Origin: Verrucomicrobia subdivision 6 bacterium
GTDB lineage: Bacteria; Verrucomicrobiota; Verrucomicrobiia; Methylacidiphilales; Verrucolacustridaceae
Direction: 5' to 3'
Length of the DNA stretch: 56,400 nt
Assembly: GCA_947441075.1 (NCBI GenBank)
Contig: CANESK010000002.1
Location: forward strand, 1-56,400
In this document: positions 42,694 to 50,390 of the stretch, in pieces
How the letters are laid out: the number at the start of each line of letters is the position of its first letter
How positions within the stretch are numbered: the first letter of the stretch is position 1
Position numbers and translations under genes: made by a program
The notes under the pieces: model-generated
Database searches by the model: none
What the model was told of the DNA's origin: nothing
What the model saw: only the letters and a program-made list of their open reading frames with translations

Positions 42694-43290
42694 ATGCCGG
42701 GCGCGTCCCCGGAACCCTGGCTGTCTAGTCAACGTCTCTACCCAGAGTATGTCTGGGCGGATGTCTTTCAGCGAAGTGCTCCCGTAGAGATTGATCTAGG
42801 AGCAGGCGACGGTAACTACGCAGAGGCGAGGGCGAAGCGTGAACCTGAACGAGATTTTATTGCGGTCGAAAGGCTCTTAGGGCGGGCCACAAAAATCGCC
42901 AAAAAAGCAGTTCGTCATGGGCTGACCAATCTCAAGGTGGTCAGGATCGAGTCATGGTACTTTATTAAAAATCTTTGTCAGGCGGGGTCTCTTGATGCGA
43001 TCACCTTGCGTTACCCTGATCCTTGGCCCAAGCGGCGACACCACGGAAATCGGATATTGAACAAGGAATTTTCGCGCGACGCCTCCAAGGCAGTCCGAGT
43101 TGGTGGGCTTTTAAAGTTAACCACGGATGACCTCGATTATTTTGAATGGGCGAAAAAGGAGGTGGCGCACTGCGTGTCGTGGCAGCTCGAAGAGTCGTGG
43201 ATTGGAGAGGGGGAGCCCACGAGCGAGTTTGAGGAGTTATTTGCCAAGGAGGGGCGGAGTGTTTACCGGCGAGCCTGGCGGAAGGCCTGA
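42694..43290 (+). CDS. trmB: tRNA (guanine-N7)-methyltransferase
   Basis: A 198-aa SAM-dependent enzyme making m7G46 in tRNA. It has VEIDLGAGDGNYAEARAKR (SAM motif I), the FIAVERLLGRA stretch (acidic loop after strand 2), YPDPWPKRRHHGNRIL (the PWPKxRHxxRR motif with a short change), and GLLKLTTDD. The ATG at 42694 follows TAAGGCG and the stop of the previous gene. A TTG at 42658 would overlap that gene. Its stop abuts the aldo/keto reductase stop. Confidence 0.92.
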   Translation: MPGASPEPWLSSQRLYPEYVWADVFQRSAPVEIDLGAGDGNYAEARAKREPERDFIAVERLLGRATKIAKKAVRHGLTNLKVVRIESWYFIKNLCQAGSLDAITLRYPDPWPKRRHHGNRILNKEFSRDASKAVRVGGLLKLTTDDLDYFEWAKKEVAHCVSWQLEESWIGEGEPTSEFEELFAKEGRSVYRRAWRKA

Positions 43291-44478
43291 TTATTCTGAT
43301 TTGCTAAGTCGCTGGATTTTTTCGCCTGAAAAAAGTTCCTTAGCGGCGAAAAGGCGAGCGAGTGTCGACTCGGGATCGGGACAATTATGCAGGGAGGGCA
43401 GAATTTCTTCGCGGCTAAGACTTCCTAAAGATTGACCTGCGAACCAGTGGCCTCCTTGCCCTAAAAGATTGTAGCGCATCCGGCCGTAGTCGGTCAGGTC
43501 GAAGGCGATGGCCAAGTTATGGAGACGGAGAATCTCGCGGAAGTTAGCCTCTTTGGGAGCCTCGGGCCACGAGGGAAGACCTGAATCCCATGTTTTCCTC
43601 CAGTGTTCAGGGTGAGCTCTGTCCCACTGTTTGCGCAGCTTTTCTTCAATGGGGGGCAGAAGAGTTCCTGCTTCTGGTAGGCGAGAGATGGCTGCGACAT
43701 GTTCGTCGAAATCTGAGGGGCGGGCGGCTCCGATGGAGAGGGTGTGTATATCCTGGTTCCGAAGGCAAAAGAGTGCGTTGAAGGCCATTGGAGTAAGCGG
43801 CTGGGTAAGGTCCACGAGCTTCTTTGGGGCGGTATAAAGCATGCCACCCTTGTCATTGGGGCTGATGATAAAGATTCCCATGTCGTTCTTCTTTGCGGCA
43901 ACGAGTGAGGGGGTGTGCTCTTGAAAAATGTAGTACCAGTGGAGATTGACGTAATCGAAGCGCCCAGAGGCACAGATCTCCTCGACCAGTTCAGGCGATC
44001 CGTGGGTTGATAAACCAACCCAGCGACAGAGGCCCTCTTTTTGCCACTGGCGAGCAAGGTCGAGGCACCCTCCAGGTCGAAGCGACCAATCGAAGATTTC
44101 CCGGTTATTGATGCCGTGAAGTGAGAAGAGGTCGACGAATGGAAGGCCGAGTCGGCTAAGCGAAGTTCGAAATAATTTTTCGAACTCATTCGGATCGGCT
44201 TGGGGAGAGACCTTGGTCTGGAGAATAAATTGATCGCGGGGAATGTTCTGAAGAACGGGTGCAAGTTGGGCTTCGGAGGTTCCGTAGCCTCGGGCGGTTT
44301 CGATATGGTTGATGCCGAGCTCAAGGGCGCGCTGAATCGTAGCGGCGAGGTTAGCCTGATTATCGGCCGGGATGGGGAGAGGAGGTTCTTCGGTCCAGCG
44401 GTGTTGGAATCGCATTCCCCCACAGGTCAGCAGGGGCATGGGGAGGCCAGTACGCCCGAAGCGGCGGGTAGGGATCAC
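43291..44478 (-). CDS. aldo/keto reductase family protein
   Basis: A 395-aa aldo/keto reductase with a TIM-barrel N-terminal domain (about 1-270) and a C-terminal segment (270-395) of the type seen in aldo/keto reductases that carry ferredoxin-like tails, here without the usual Cys clusters. The tetrad reads E60, Y65, K89 and H121, with Glu where Asp is normal (HIETARGYGTSE). Substrate unknown. The GTG start overlaps the apt stop (GTGA), so the two are co-translated. Confidence 0.83.
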   Translation of the reverse strand: MIPTRRFGRTGLPMPLLTCGGMRFQHRWTEEPPLPIPADNQANLAATIQRALELGINHIETARGYGTSEAQLAPVLQNIPRDQFILQTKVSPQADPNEFEKLFRTSLSRLGLPFVDLFSLHGINNREIFDWSLRPGGCLDLARQWQKEGLCRWVGLSTHGSPELVEEICASGRFDYVNLHWYYIFQEHTPSLVAAKKNDMGIFIISPNDKGGMLYTAPKKLVDLTQPLTPMAFNALFCLRNQDIHTLSIGAARPSDFDEHVAAISRLPEAGTLLPPIEEKLRKQWDRAHPEHWRKTWDSGLPSWPEAPKEANFREILRLHNLAIAFDLTDYGRMRYNLLGQGGHWFAGQSLGSLSREEILPSLHNCPDPESTLARLFAAKELFSGEKIQRLSKSE

Positions 44479-45011
44479 TCGCCTGAAAAATCCAGTAAGG
44501 CGTAAAACTTGAGGCCAAGGTTCTCGAGTTTCTTGCGACCTCCTAGATCGGGTAGATCGACGAGGAAAGAGCCTGCCTCCACCACGGCACCCAGAGAGCG
44601 AAGCAGAAGAATGGCCGCTTCGGCCGAACCACCGGTAGCGACAAGATCATCGACTAAAAGGACTCGTTGGCCTGCTGATACGCAATCTTGGTGAAGCTCG
44701 AGGGTGCCTGAACCGTATTCGAGCGCATATTCGCGGCTGACCGATTTGGCAGGGAGTTTTCCAGGCTTACGGATGGGGATAAACCCCGCGCCAAGAAGAT
44801 GAGCCACAATCCCTCCTAAAATAAAGCCGCGTGCTTCGATGCCTGCGACGAATTGAGGTGGGTTCTTTAGGAAAGGGTCTGCCATCCGTTGGCAGGCCTC
44901 TCGGAGGGCCAGAGGATGACCTAGAAGTGGAGTAATATCGCGGAACATGATTCCTTTTTTCGGATAGTCGGGAACGGTTCGAATGTGAGACAGAAGAGGA
45001 TCGGGATTCAT
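44475..45011 (-). CDS. apt: adenine phosphoribosyltransferase
   Basis: A 178-aa purine salvage enzyme converting adenine and PRPP to AMP. It has YPKKGIMFRDITPLL, GIEARGFILGG, the PRPP-binding VLLVDDLVATGGSA, and REYALEYGSGTLE. Normal length. It lies upstream of the aldo/keto reductase and shares the GTGA overlap. Confidence 0.95.
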   Translation of the reverse strand: MNPDPLLSHIRTVPDYPKKGIMFRDITPLLGHPLALREACQRMADPFLKNPPQFVAGIEARGFILGGIVAHLLGAGFIPIRKPGKLPAKSVSREYALEYGSGTLELHQDCVSAGQRVLLVDDLVATGGSAEAAILLLRSLGAVVEAGSFLVDLPDLGGRKKLENLGLKFYALLDFSGE

Positions 45012-45110
45012 AAGTTTGGAGAATCGCCTAGAGAAGGAGGGCGTGCAAGGTTGCGCGGGGGCTTGGAATCACGGCTCGACAGCGCCGTCCTAGTTCTCGA
45101 TATTAGAAAT

Positions 45111-45443
45111 ATGAGCGTACAAATTCACACAGCAAAACAAGGCAATGGAACGGTCGTGCAATTTCATGGGAGGGTGGACGCGACGAGTGCTCCTTCAGTG
45201 GAACAGGCCTTAGTTGCGGTGATTGATCAAGGGGAGAAGCGCTTAATCATCGATTGCTCTGCACTGGAATTTATTAGCAGTGCTGGATTGCGATCCCTTT
45301 TGCTGGCGGTGAAGAAGATGAAAGCATCGGGGGGCGCGATCGGATTGGCTGCGCTGCAACCCAACGTGAAGGAAGTGTTTGATATCAGTGGGTTCTCCGC
45401 TCTCTTCACGATTCATAGCACGACGACTGAAGCCTTAGCTTAA
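45111..45443 (+). CDS. STAS-domain anti-sigma factor antagonist
   Basis: A 110-aa single STAS domain. The switch region is LEFISSAGLRSLL (S56 and S57), which fits the serine that a partner kinase phosphorylates. ATG at 45111. An in-frame region upstream is unconserved. It should bind an RsbW-like kinase when unphosphorylated. The kinase gene is convergent just downstream (45489-45926). Confidence 0.9.
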   Translation: MSVQIHTAKQGNGTVVQFHGRVDATSAPSVEQALVAVIDQGEKRLIIDCSALEFISSAGLRSLLLAVKKMKASGGAIGLAALQPNVKEVFDISGFSALFTIHSTTTEALA

Positions 45444-45488
45444 GCTAGATCGTTCTTGCTCCTTAGTGGGCGTGGTAACCGGGAAGGT

Positions 45489-45926
45489 TTAAGGGGTAGC
45501 GGCGGGCGTCTCTTTTGACTTACGAAGCAGAAGAATATTGCGGTCTCCTTCTCGTCGATATTTGGTTTCATCCATCATCTTTTTGACTAAATGAATTCCG
45601 AGTCCTCCGAGTTGGCGATCTTCCACAGGGGTTTCAAAGTCGGGTTCGTCGATTTCTAGCGGGTTAAACTCACGTCCGCGGTCCTCAAACTCCATCTCGA
45701 TATGCTCATCCACACGGCGGAAGGTGATGTGAATGGGGTGAATGCCCTGCTCATCAAAGCCATATTTAATAATGTTGGTGAGAATTTCCTCGATCGAGAC
45801 CAGCAGGTGATAGCGGAGGCGACCATTAATTTCATGTTGAGTAGCAAAACTCTCGAAGATCGAGTTTACCCTTAGAAGATCCTCGATCCGATTTTTGACT
45901 GTGAGTTTGATTTCGGGGTGCTTCAT
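45489..45926 (-). CDS. RsbW-like anti-sigma factor histidine kinase-type ATPase
   Basis: A 145-aa HATPase_c_2 protein. The N box is VSIEEILTNIIKYGF (E46, E47, N51), the G1 box is FEDRGREFNP (D82), and the G2 box is LGGLGIHLVKKMMD (from 107). It is expected to phosphorylate STAS antagonists and, when free, to hold a sigma factor or another target. It overlaps the tandem STAS gene by ATGA. No sigma factor is near. Confidence 0.9.
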   Translation of the reverse strand: MKHPEIKLTVKNRIEDLLRVNSIFESFATQHEINGRLRYHLLVSIEEILTNIIKYGFDEQGIHPIHITFRRVDEHIEMEFEDRGREFNPLEIDEPDFETPVEDRQLGGLGIHLVKKMMDETKYRREGDRNILLLRKSKETPAATP

Positions 45927-46537
45927 ACGGAGGAGAGGAGGAGGGTTTGTAGTCCCGCTAAGCGGAAGATGTGGGCTACATCAGGTATAACTCGTTCCAC
46001 ACCGAAATCATGTCCCGATGCCTTGGCGAGTTTGGAGGCGTCGATGCAAAGGTGGACGAAGGCTGACGCGGCATAAGGTACTGCGCTGATTTCGAAACGG
46101 ACGGGTCCTGAGTGGGTGGTAACAAGTTGGCGGATGGGAAGACGGATTTCGCTGACATGGGCTGCGTCCATTCGTCCATGCATAAAGATGCGCAGAGTGC
46201 GGTTGGAGATTTCATGAGTGAATTGGGGGCCTGGCCCGCCTTCGATGAGATGATCCATTCCAGTGAGAGCGAAGACCCGACGTAGATCAGAGGAGCAGTT
46301 CGTGATGCGAAAAGTCCCGTGGCGGCGTTGAAGTTCGCGGGCGGCCTCAAAGATGAGCCGAAGGACAGCGGAACCGATATAGGTCACATTTTGAAAATCA
46401 CAATTCAGGTTGGTGGGTTGGTGGTCGATCTCGGTGCGAATGGGCTGTTTGAGTTCCGCACTGGCCACGGTATCGAGGCGTCCTGAGAAGGTGAGGACTG
46501 TTCCAACGCCGTCCCTTTTGGCCTGCATAAACTGCAT
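45923..46537 (-). CDS. tandem STAS-domain protein
   Basis: A 204-aa protein with two STAS domains in one chain. Domain 1 covers residues 1-105 (GTVLTFSGRLDTVASAELKQ, then the switch TYIGSAVLRLIFEAARELQRR). Domain 2 covers about 110-204 (FMHGRMDAAHVSEIRLPIRQ, then PYAASAFVHLCIDASKLAK). Each switch loop keeps only one Ser flanked by unusual residues, so phosphorylation may differ from that of the 45111 protein. It is co-translated with the kinase. Confidence 0.87.
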   Translation of the reverse strand: MQFMQAKRDGVGTVLTFSGRLDTVASAELKQPIRTEIDHQPTNLNCDFQNVTYIGSAVLRLIFEAARELQRRHGTFRITNCSSDLRRVFALTGMDHLIEGGPGPQFTHEISNRTLRIFMHGRMDAAHVSEIRLPIRQLVTTHSGPVRFEISAVPYAASAFVHLCIDASKLAKASGHDFGVERVIPDVAHIFRLAGLQTLLLSSV

Positions 46538-46592
46538 GGGAAGATTATGACTCGAGTGGGTCGGAGGGGCAAACTCGGACTACGGCCGGTTT

Positions 46593-47324
46593 TTAGTCTC
46601 GGAGAATTCGGGCGAGGTAGCCTGCCGCACCTGGTGTGGGGGGTTGGGCGAAGAACTCTGCGGTTGGACCGAGCCATTCGAGTTGGTGGTTACGCAAGAA
46701 GGCTACAGTTCCACCTGTGCGGCGGGCGAAGCCGGTGGCATGGGTTGCCAAAATGAGAGTGCGACCCTCCTGTTGGACATCGGAGAGAGCGTCGAGCACT
46801 TCGGCGGTCATTTCGGGATCGAGAGCGGAGGTGGGTTCATCCAAAAAAAGAATTTCGGGTTGATGTCCTAAGGCGCGCGCCAGAGCGATGCGTTGTTTTT
46901 GGCCTCCAGAAAGTTCGGCGGGTTTTTTGTGGGCGTGAGGTAGGAGTTGGAATCTGCTCAGAAGAGATTGGGCGCGCTCCTTTGCTTCGGCAGCAGACTG
47001 ATGATGGGCGTAGCGCAGAGGCAGAGTAATGTTCTCCTCAGCGGTCAAGTGGGGGAAGAGATTGCCTTCTTGGAAAACGAAGCCGAGCCGACGTCGGTAC
47101 TCGCGGAGAGTAGGTTCGTCTGGGGGAAGAGGAATACCATCGACCTGAATAGAACCTTCGTCGGTAGTTTCCAGTCCAGCAAGAAGGCGGAGGAGGGTAG
47201 ACTTTCCCCCGCCTGAGGGACCGAGAAGAAGGAGAGGAGAGCCGAGGGGAAGGGTGAGAGTGATGTTGCGTAAGGCCCAGAGGTCTCCGTAGCGCTTTCC
47301 AGCTTGGATGGATTTAATTTGCAT
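46593..47324 (-). CDS. polar amino acid ABC transporter, ATP-binding protein
   Basis: A 243-aa ATPase of the GlnQ/HisP type. Walker A GPSGGGKST (35-43), Q-loop VFQEGNLF, signature LSGGQKQR (138-145), and Walker B ILFLDEPTSALDP (158-170) are complete. It powers uptake of a polar amino acid. It is the last gene of a binding protein-permease-ATPase operon on the minus strand and overlaps the permease gene by 11 nt. Confidence 0.93.
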   Translation of the reverse strand: MQIKSIQAGKRYGDLWALRNITLTLPLGSPLLLLGPSGGGKSTLLRLLAGLETTDEGSIQVDGIPLPPDEPTLREYRRRLGFVFQEGNLFPHLTAEENITLPLRYAHHQSAAEAKERAQSLLSRFQLLPHAHKKPAELSGGQKQRIALARALGHQPEILFLDEPTSALDPEMTAEVLDALSDVQQEGRTLILATHATGFARRTGGTVAFLRNHQLEWLGPTAEFFAQPPTPGAAGYLARILRD

Positions 47325-48072
47325 AGGCCAACGATTTCTCCCAGCGCCGTGTAAAGAATGCTAGTGGGGCGGTGAGGACGAGGTAGGCGAGAGCGAGTGG
47401 GAGATAGGATTCGAGAGTTCCGTAGGTGAAGGCATTAATTTCTTGGGCTACGTGAGTGACTTCAGTGACGGCGATGACCGAGAGGAGGGAGGAGTCTTTG
47501 AGGAGGGAAGCGGTCTGTCCTGCTAGCGCTGGCAAAGAGTTGCGGAGTCCAAGCGGAGTGATGATGTGGTGGAAGGTACAGGTGGGAGTTAGGCCAATGG
47601 CGCGAGAGGAGGTCAGGAGAGATTGGGGGATGGAGAGCCAAGCTCCGCGGAAAATCTCGGAAAAGTAGGCGGCTTCGAAAAGAGCAAGAATGAGAGTGCC
47701 TGCGAGCAGTCGATTTTGTAATCCGAGGGCTGAGCCTACGATGTAAAATAGAACGAGGATTTGAACGAGAAGGGGGGTGCCTCGGATGAGTTCGACCAGA
47801 AGAGTGCAGAATTGGCGGATGGGGAGCCAACCTGCGATTCGTCCTGCAGCGAGGACGAGGCCTAGGGGGATGGAAAGAAGGAGAGTCGCGGAGCCGAGAA
47901 GGAGGGTGGTGCACCAGCCGTAAAAAAACTTTTCACGGTAGGCCCAGACGGCGTCCCAGCGCCATTCCCAATGGAGAGACTGGAAAGCGATGGCGAAGAA
48001 TCCGCCCAAAAGAGATAGAACTAAGAAGAGGGAGAGGGCGGTTAGGAGGGGATGGGGGCGGAGAGTTTTCAA
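47314..48072 (-). CDS. polar amino acid ABC transporter permease
   Basis: A 252-aa permease of the HisM/GlnP type, with about five helices and the EAA-loop-type sequence EAAYFSEIFRGAWLSIPQSLLTSSRAIGLTP (near 130-160), which contacts the ATPase. It starts with TTG, overlapping the binding protein stop (TTGA). Confidence 0.92.
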   Translation of the reverse strand: MKTLRPHPLLTALSLFLVLSLLGGFFAIAFQSLHWEWRWDAVWAYREKFFYGWCTTLLLGSATLLLSIPLGLVLAAGRIAGWLPIRQFCTLLVELIRGTPLLVQILVLFYIVGSALGLQNRLLAGTLILALFEAAYFSEIFRGAWLSIPQSLLTSSRAIGLTPTCTFHHIITPLGLRNSLPALAGQTASLLKDSSLLSVIAVTEVTHVAQEINAFTYGTLESYLPLALAYLVLTAPLAFFTRRWEKSLAYAN

Positions 48073-48863
48073 GGGGTGGAAGAAAAGATGAAGGGAATAC
48101 CTGCCTGACGAAAGAGGGCCTCTTCGGGTGCGAGATAGCGAGAGGACAGCTTTTGGAATCCGCCTTGCTGATGAAAGGATTCGAGGAAGGTGTTGACCTG
48201 TTGAAGGAGGACGGTGTCGGAGGAGCGAAGGCCGAGAGCCCAGTTCTCTTCCTGGATGGACGAGAGGAGGGCTTGAGTGGAGTCGGGATAGCGCTGGTGG
48301 GCCCGGGCGACGGAGAGTTGATCGTAAAGGAATGCGTCGGCTTTGCCTTGGCTGATTTCGAGGTAGGCGGCGGCATCTTTATCAACGACAAGTTTTTTTG
48401 CTTTAGGGAAAAGTCGTTCCGCGGCGAGGTGACCACTGGTACCGCGTTTGGTCACGACAGTGCGGTCGGGACGGTTGAGGTCATCGGCCTTGAGCAGAGT
48501 GGAGTCTTTACGGGTGAGAAGGGCGAGGCCGATTCGGGCGTAGGGCTGGGAGAAGGTGATGACTTTAGATCGTTCGGGGGTAACGGTGAGGGAGGAGAGG
48601 ATCAAATCGATCTTTTTCGTGAGGAGAGCGGGGATGAGTCCGTCGAATGAGATGTTTTCGATTTGAAGGGGGCGATGAAGTGAGTCGGCGAGTTTTTGGG
48701 CAAGTTCCACGCTAAGGCCCGAGGGTTTTCCGCTGACGTCGGTCATTTCGAAGGGCGGGTAGTTGAGTTCCATCCCGACAATCAGAGGCAGACCGGCAGT
48801 AGGGCTAGGGTTAGGGGAACAACCGACGACCAAAAGGGCGAGCGAGAGGACGATTGAGATCAA
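48069..48863 (-). CDS. amino acid ABC transporter substrate-binding lipoprotein
   Basis: A 264-aa extracytoplasmic binding protein of the SBP_bac_3 family. A lipoprotein signal (LALLVVGC, lipid Cys at about 15) is followed by MELNYPPFEM, the GFSVELAQKLA-like GLSVELAQKLA, DLILSSLTVTPERSKVITFSQPY, and TKRGTSGHLAAERLFP for ligand binding. The ligand is an amino acid, not identified further. It starts with TTG overlapping the cyclic-nucleotide-binding gene (TTGA). Confidence 0.92.
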   Translation of the reverse strand: MISIVLSLALLVVGCSPNPSPTAGLPLIVGMELNYPPFEMTDVSGKPSGLSVELAQKLADSLHRPLQIENISFDGLIPALLTKKIDLILSSLTVTPERSKVITFSQPYARIGLALLTRKDSTLLKADDLNRPDRTVVTKRGTSGHLAAERLFPKAKKLVVDKDAAAYLEISQGKADAFLYDQLSVARAHQRYPDSTQALLSSIQEENWALGLRSSDTVLLQQVNTFLESFHQQGGFQKLSSRYLAPEEALFRQAGIPFIFSSTP

Positions 48864-49318
48864 GCGCGGGAGGCGTCGACGTACTTCTTGTTCATTTCGC
48901 GCATCCGTCGGCTGAGGATAGTGGCTAGGCCAATCAGAAGCATTCCGCCGAGCTGATGATTATTATTCATGAGGAACTCGAGTTGGGGCCAGGAGATTGC
49001 CCAAACGATGGAGGACTGAGTGGGGAAAATACTGGCGGAGGTCGGGCCTGGGTCGAAAACCGATATTTCTCCGAAGGTGTCGCCGGGTTGGAGTTTGGCG
49101 AGTTCGACCTCGGAGGCTTGGCCTTGGCGGCGGACCGAGAGTTCCCCTGAGACGAGGATAAACATGCGACCGAGTTCGGCGCCTTCATCGACGAGATTGT
49201 GGGGAGGTTCGACTGAGACGAACTCGCCATATCCTGCGAGCGCGGAGCGGGCTTCTTCGGAGAAGTTAGCTGTAATACCAGAGGCGGGCAGGGCGGCGTG
49301 GGCAAGAGGGTCGGACAT
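48860..49318 (-). CDS. cyclic nucleotide-binding (Crp-like effector domain) protein
   Basis: A 152-aa protein that is a single cNMP-binding beta-barrel: YGEFVSVEPPHNLVDEGAELGRMFILVSGELSV, KLQPGDTFGEISVFDPGPTSASIFP. No helix-turn-helix DNA-binding domain follows, so it is not a classic Crp. It heads the amino acid transporter operon (TTGA overlap), and may regulate the transporter or bind it. That is inference. Confidence 0.82.
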   Translation of the reverse strand: MSDPLAHAALPASGITANFSEEARSALAGYGEFVSVEPPHNLVDEGAELGRMFILVSGELSVRRQGQASEVELAKLQPGDTFGEISVFDPGPTSASIFPTQSSIVWAISWPQLEFLMNNNHQLGGMLLIGLATILSRRMREMNKKYVDASRA

Positions 49319-49387
49319 AGATCAGAGAGTAAAGGGTAGAAGGGAAGCGGGGTCAATTCGAAGGGAAAAAGTTTTGTGGTTGGTGGA

Positions 49388-49945
49388 TCATTTTGGCGGA
49401 ACGGGTGTTGGATCGGGTTTGGGTTGAGTGGCGGGTGTAGGGGGAACGAGCGGAATGAGTTTGGGTCGATCCTTTTGGAGATTTGCTGGGGCCGCGGTGG
49501 GTCTTCCTTGGAGAGGGGCGGAGCGCATGTAAGAAGGGAGGGTGCTTGGGGCGGGGTCGACGTTAGCGATCCAGGTGCTCCGGCGCACTGATTCAGGTTT
49601 GACCGTGCCGTCGAGGTTCAGTTGGAATTGAACGACCGAGTCCATGCCGACGCGGGTGGCTTGTCGGCGATCGAAGCCATCGATCTCCCAAGAGGCTTTA
49701 TCAAAAGGATCACGGCCTGCTTCTTTTTTCCAGATGGTTCCGTAGGTATCTTTTCGCCACTCGTTGCCGTCGCTGTCGCATTTCCAGAAAGTGGATTCTT
49801 TGGGGGTGGAAAAGTTGTAAAGATTGCGACCGAACTGGTGGGAGGTGGTGGAGGTGCGCGGATCGTCCTGGCTGAGGACTTCTCCTGCGAGGGTGGGGAG
49901 GCAGAAAAGAGTGAAAACAGAGCCAGCGAACAAAAGCCTGTTCAT
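49388..49945 (-). CDS. secreted protein of unknown function
   Basis: A 185-aa predicted exported protein. The signal peptide (MNRLLFAGSVFTLFCLPTLAG) precedes a mature domain with no family I recognise, including WKCDSDGNEWRKDTYGTIWKKEAGRDPFDKASWEID. The final 50 residues are Pro/Ala-rich. It stands alone, about 70 bp before the cyclic-nucleotide-binding gene and 79 bp from tRNA-Ser. Confidence 0.62.
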   Translation of the reverse strand: MNRLLFAGSVFTLFCLPTLAGEVLSQDDPRTSTTSHQFGRNLYNFSTPKESTFWKCDSDGNEWRKDTYGTIWKKEAGRDPFDKASWEIDGFDRRQATRVGMDSVVQFQLNLDGTVKPESVRRSTWIANVDPAPSTLPSYMRSAPLQGRPTAAPANLQKDRPKLIPLVPPTPATQPKPDPTPVPPK

Positions 49946-50023
49946 AGGAGAATCGTAGGTTCGGGTTGGGGCGGTACAATGCGTAAGCTTGAGGTGAGGG
50001 AGGGGAAGGGTAGGGTAGAAAGT

Positions 50024-50110
50024 GGACGGGTGGCAGAGCGGTTTAATGTACCTGACTCGAAATCAGGAGTAGGGGTAACCCTACCGTGGGTTCAAATCCC
50101 ACCCCGTCCG
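50024..50110 (+). tRNA. tRNA-Ser (anticodon CGA)
   Basis: A complete type II tRNA. The acceptor GGACGGG (50024-50030) pairs with CCCGTCC (50103-50109), and G is the discriminator. The anticodon stem CCTGA/TCAGG encloses loop CTCGAAA (anticodon CGA). The long variable arm TAGGG-GTAA-CCCTA and the T arm GTGGG/CCCAC with TTCAAAT are present. CCA is not encoded. The repeats at 50148-50177 lie 38 nt downstream. Confidence 0.95.
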
Positions 50111-50147
50111 CGTTGTTGTACACAAAGATACGACGAAAAAATTACCC

Positions 50148-50177
50148 CGTGACAGTTTCGTGACAGCACCGTGACAG
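50148..50177 (+). repeat. three 8-bp direct repeats at 11-bp spacing downstream of tRNA-Ser
   Basis: CGTGACAG occurs at 50148-50155, 50159-50166 and 50170-50177, each 11 bp apart, so all face the same side of the DNA helix. Spacers are TTT and CAC. Iterated sites behind a tRNA gene resemble arm-type binding sites of an integration region or an operator. No integrase is present here. Confidence 0.6.
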
Positions 50178-50192
50178 GGTTTTGCCTTTTGA

Positions 50193-50220
50193 AGCTCTTC
50201 GGGTTAACAACCCGATAGCT
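50193..50220 (+). other. stem-loop in the tRNA-Ser downstream region
   Basis: CGGGTT (50200-50205) and AACCCG (50209-50214) form a 6-bp stem with a 3-nt loop, and flanking AGCT (50193-50196 and 50217-50220) can extend it with a small internal loop. No T-run follows. The rest of the 50221-50357 gap holds nothing I recognise except AAAGG near 50350. Confidence 0.4.
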
Positions 50221-50390
50221 CTGACGGGGTTAGAAGGGCTGTAACATGTTCAATAGGATTGCGTTAAAGAGGGTATGGGGTGCAGTGCAGAGATTGGGAA
50301 ACGCTACGAAAAAGCGAAGTGCAGGGTGGGCATTGCTAATACTGGAAAGGGTGCTTAATTAACTATATCAGCAAGCTCCTCATTTTTAGT

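Noticed and set aside
45489-46537. RsbW/STAS genes as an anti-sigma operon with its sigma factor
   Set aside because: No sigma factor gene is adjacent on either strand, so the target cannot be named.
50148-50177. Three CGTGACAG repeats as a CRISPR array
   Set aside because: Units are 8 bp with 3-bp spacers, far too short, and no cas genes are present.
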